This document shows, one piece after another, positions 15,271-16,620 of a DNA stretch of 16,620 bases. Below the pieces are notes generated by a model. It searched no databases. It was not told the DNA's origin and was given only the letters and a program-made list of their open reading frames with translations. Within the stretch, counting starts at the first letter, position 1. Every line of letters begins with the position of its first letter. The stretch is from Deltaproteobacteria bacterium. Its GTDB lineage: Bacteria; Desulfobacterota; Desulfarculia; Adiutricales; Adiutricaceae. The stretch spans positions 1 to 16,620 of the forward strand of contig JAIRZX010000517.1 in the NCBI GenBank assembly GCA_031267005.1, in the 5' to 3' direction. The translations under genes and the position numbers were made by a program.

Positions 15271-15867
15271 TCAGCGCTTGCCTTCCTTGCCGGCGTCCCG
15301 GGGGGGGCCCGGCGTTACGGGCGGGGCGTTGCCGCCGTCGCCGTCATCTTCTCCATCGCCGTCGCCGCCGTCATCGTCCTCGCCGTCGCCGTCTTCGTCT
15401 TCATTCTGCTGGGCGTCCTTCCTGGCGGCTTCGATTTGGGGGGAGTTCCGCCGGATTACTTCGAGTTCCTCGGCGGTGGGTACCGCGAGCGGTGTCTTCA
15501 TGGCCTGCGCAAGGCTCTCCTCGGTAAAACCGCTGTTTGGGTCCAGGAGCCACAGACCGCCGATGTACTTGTTGACCAAATAGGCTATCCGCGTCTCTTC
15601 GAGCTGGTATTTGGCAACTATCTCGTCCCATCTTCTCGTGTTGCCGTCAAGGTCGATCAGGAATTCGGTCAAAGCCGGGACGTCCGCGTCTGTGAGCGGC
15701 GGCTGGTTCTCGTAAGTCTTGGGCGGGGCCCCGCCCGGGTCCTGCGCGAGGGCGGGGGCGATCGAAAGGCACAGCGCGGCCAGGAAAATCGCGGCCGAGA
15801 CGGGCGCGGCGGCCGCCTTGGAAGGAAAGCCGGCGCTTTTAGACGGTTTAAGGGCGGGCGGTGTCAT
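15271..15867 (-). CDS. Secreted small protein with acidic tail, paralogue array member 3
   Basis: Family not recognised. The frame opens at 15990, but the ATG at 15867 is preceded by GGGAGG seven or so bases upstream and starts a proper signal peptide (basic start, core APVSAAIFLAALCLSIA, cleavage after ALA at residue 41), so 15867 is chosen, giving 198 aa. The mature protein shares NQPPLTDADVPALTEFL (54-70), EETRIAYLVNKYIGGLWLL (91-109) and TPLAVPTAEELEVIRR (125-140) with array member 2. Unlike its paralogues it carries a tail of about 45 residues, with an Asp/Glu/Gly-rich DGDGEDD-type repeat (about 156-179) followed by a Pro-rich and basic end. The tail is encoded by an imperfect triplet repeat and may bind cations or reflect slippage. 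It stands alone between gaps of 558 and 646 bp. Confidence 0.85.
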   Translation of the reverse strand: MTPPALKPSKSAGFPSKAAAAPVSAAIFLAALCLSIAPALAQDPGGAPPKTYENQPPLTDADVPALTEFLIDLDGNTRRWDEIVAKYQLEETRIAYLVNKYIGGLWLLDPNSGFTEESLAQAMKTPLAVPTAEELEVIRRNSPQIEAARKDAQQNEDEDGDGEDDDGGDGDGEDDGDGGNAPPVTPGPPRDAGKEGKR

Positions 15868-16513
15868 GGAAAGGCCTCCCATCGCTTCCGCGCTGGCGGA
15901 AACCGGCAGGAACGAGCGCGGCGGGCCTCTCCCGAAAGCGGCCAGCGGCAAAGGCGCCGAAACGGGCTCCTCTATGATATCCGTTTTCACGGCGGGATCA
16001 CAGCGCTAATCTTCCCGCCGGGCGCCCGTGCCGGTCCGCGCGGCCCGCGGGGGGATAGAGGCAAAGGGAACTCTGGGCGGCCGCAGGGCTTCCCGGGCCC
16101 GGCCCGGGCTAAGCGAAGCCGTTTCCAAGGGAACAGGCCTCGCCCGTGCCGTCAGAAGGCGGCCGTCAAGGCTCAAGGCGGCGCGCGTGGCGGGGCCCGT
16201 TTAAGAAAACGGCACGGGGAAAGTCCGCGCGTCTAAACCGCGACGGGGGAGCGCGGGAACGAAGGCCTGGGCGGCAGGGATGCTCGGGCGCGTTCCCCGC
16301 CGCGTCCGGGCGGGCTTGCGGCGCGGATTGGCTCCGTCCCGGCCGCGAACCGTTAACGGGCTTGGAAGAAGCGGCCGGATCTGTCCGGAGCGGCGCGCGG
16401 GGGAAATAAAGGGGGCCGCCGAAGGCGGCCCCCTTTGGAACGGCTGGCGGGCGTCCGGGCTCCTTAAGGGAGCCGGCCGAGCCGCCAGCAGGGCGGCCTG
16501 GCGCTTTCCAAAG
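15868..16513. other. G+C-rich spacer between array members 3 and 4
   Basis: 646 bases with no supported gene on either strand; a plus-strand frame that spans part of it is the antisense shadow of array member 3. The right side (16408-16488) holds the 3' structures of array member 4, including a terminator. Beyond it, CTGGCGG (16444-16450) pairs with CCGCCAG (16482-16488) enclosing a second hairpin (GGCTCC/GGAGCC); GCCGCC (16481-16486) could instead pair with GGCGGC (16492-16497). I see no promoter motif for array member 3 that I would defend. Confidence 0.45.
16408..16436 (-). terminator. Intrinsic terminator of array member 4
   Basis: AAAGGGGGCCGCC (16408-16420) pairs perfectly over 13 bp with GGCGGCCCCCTTT (16424-16436) around a 3-base loop. 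Read on the minus strand the stem is followed by ATTT, giving a TTTATTT tail, and it lies about 78 bases past the stop of the gene ending at 16514. Confidence 0.85.
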
Positions 16514-16620
16514 CTACTGCGGCATGCCCATGGCGGACTTGAGGGCGGGCAGGTTGTCCTTGATGAGCTCGAGTTCCGCCTCGGAAGGCACAGAATGGCC
16601 GCCCATCGAGGACGCGGCCT
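16514..16620 (-). CDS. Paralogue array member 4, C-terminal end only
   Basis: The last 34 codons of a minus-strand gene whose start lies beyond the window. The translation contains SVPSEAELELIKDNLPALK and ends MGMPQ, aligning with VPTPEELDVLRPHMDA of array member 2 and VPTAEELEVIRRNSP of array member 3. This, the strand and the position in the array make it a fourth paralogue. It is followed by a strong intrinsic terminator. The signal peptide and other motifs cannot be seen. Confidence 0.7.
   Translation of the reverse strand, partial: AASSMGGHSVPSEAELELIKDNLPALKSAMGMPQ

Noticed and set aside
15082..16236. 384-codon plus-strand frame with an apparent transmembrane segment
   Set aside because: The Val/Ile/Ala-rich segment is the reverse complement of the acidic DG-repeat tail of array member 3; the frame is antisense to that gene.

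Overview
The window looks like chromosome of a strictly anaerobic, high-G+C, Gram-negative bacterium, interrupted by one strikingly A+T-rich island. Anaerobiosis is suggested by adjacent genes for rubrerythrin and a two-iron-centre desulfoferrodoxin (superoxide reductase). A bacterial alpha-2-macroglobulin and several exported proteins suggest a diderm envelope. A Desulfobacterota (deltaproteobacterial) host is my best guess, but no marker gene here proves it.

Layout. (1) 2-5590 (+): a large bacterial alpha-2-macroglobulin, cut off at its 5' end by the window edge, with the thioester motif CLEQ. (2) 5591-6893: 1.3 kb without a convincing gene, holding a 70-base CAAG tetranucleotide tract and a textbook sigma-70 promoter (TTGACA-17-TATACT) that would give rubrerythrin a leader of about 345 nt. 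(3) 6894-8068 (+): rubrerythrin, a strong hairpin, an A+T patch with a PerR-like box, and desulfoferrodoxin. (4) About 8070-12180: an A+T-rich island of foreign composition. It holds one intact membrane-anchored orphan gene (9664-10749), a truncated and nonsense-mutated paralogue of its C-terminus (11513-11821), a possible third decayed relative (9174-9455), a small broken ORF, and two short G+C-rich inserts (259 and 202 bp) bounded by inverted repeats related to GTATCCGTTCACGGG. The same repeat also forms a hairpin at 8266-8312. (5) 12784-13263 (+): a protein of the L-2-amino-thiazoline-4-carboxylate hydrolase family, followed by a 55-bp tandem repeat that carries a terminator-like hairpin. 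(6) 13642-16620 (-): four exported small proteins, the last cut by the window end. They share a short motif set (QxPxT...(E/D)(V/I)PxAL, a hydrophobic middle segment, and a PS/T-x-EEL C-terminus) and form a tandem paralogue array that I do not recognise as a named family.

How the genes fit together. Rubrerythrin and desulfoferrodoxin form an oxidative-stress pair (peroxide and superoxide reduction) expected in an anaerobe exposed to oxygen. The macroglobulin would act in the periplasm as a protease trap. The minus-strand array looks like a lineage-specific expansion of secreted or periplasmic proteins. The island looks recently acquired and decaying. Its duplicated orphan gene next to truncated copies and miniature mobile elements is the least explained part of the window.
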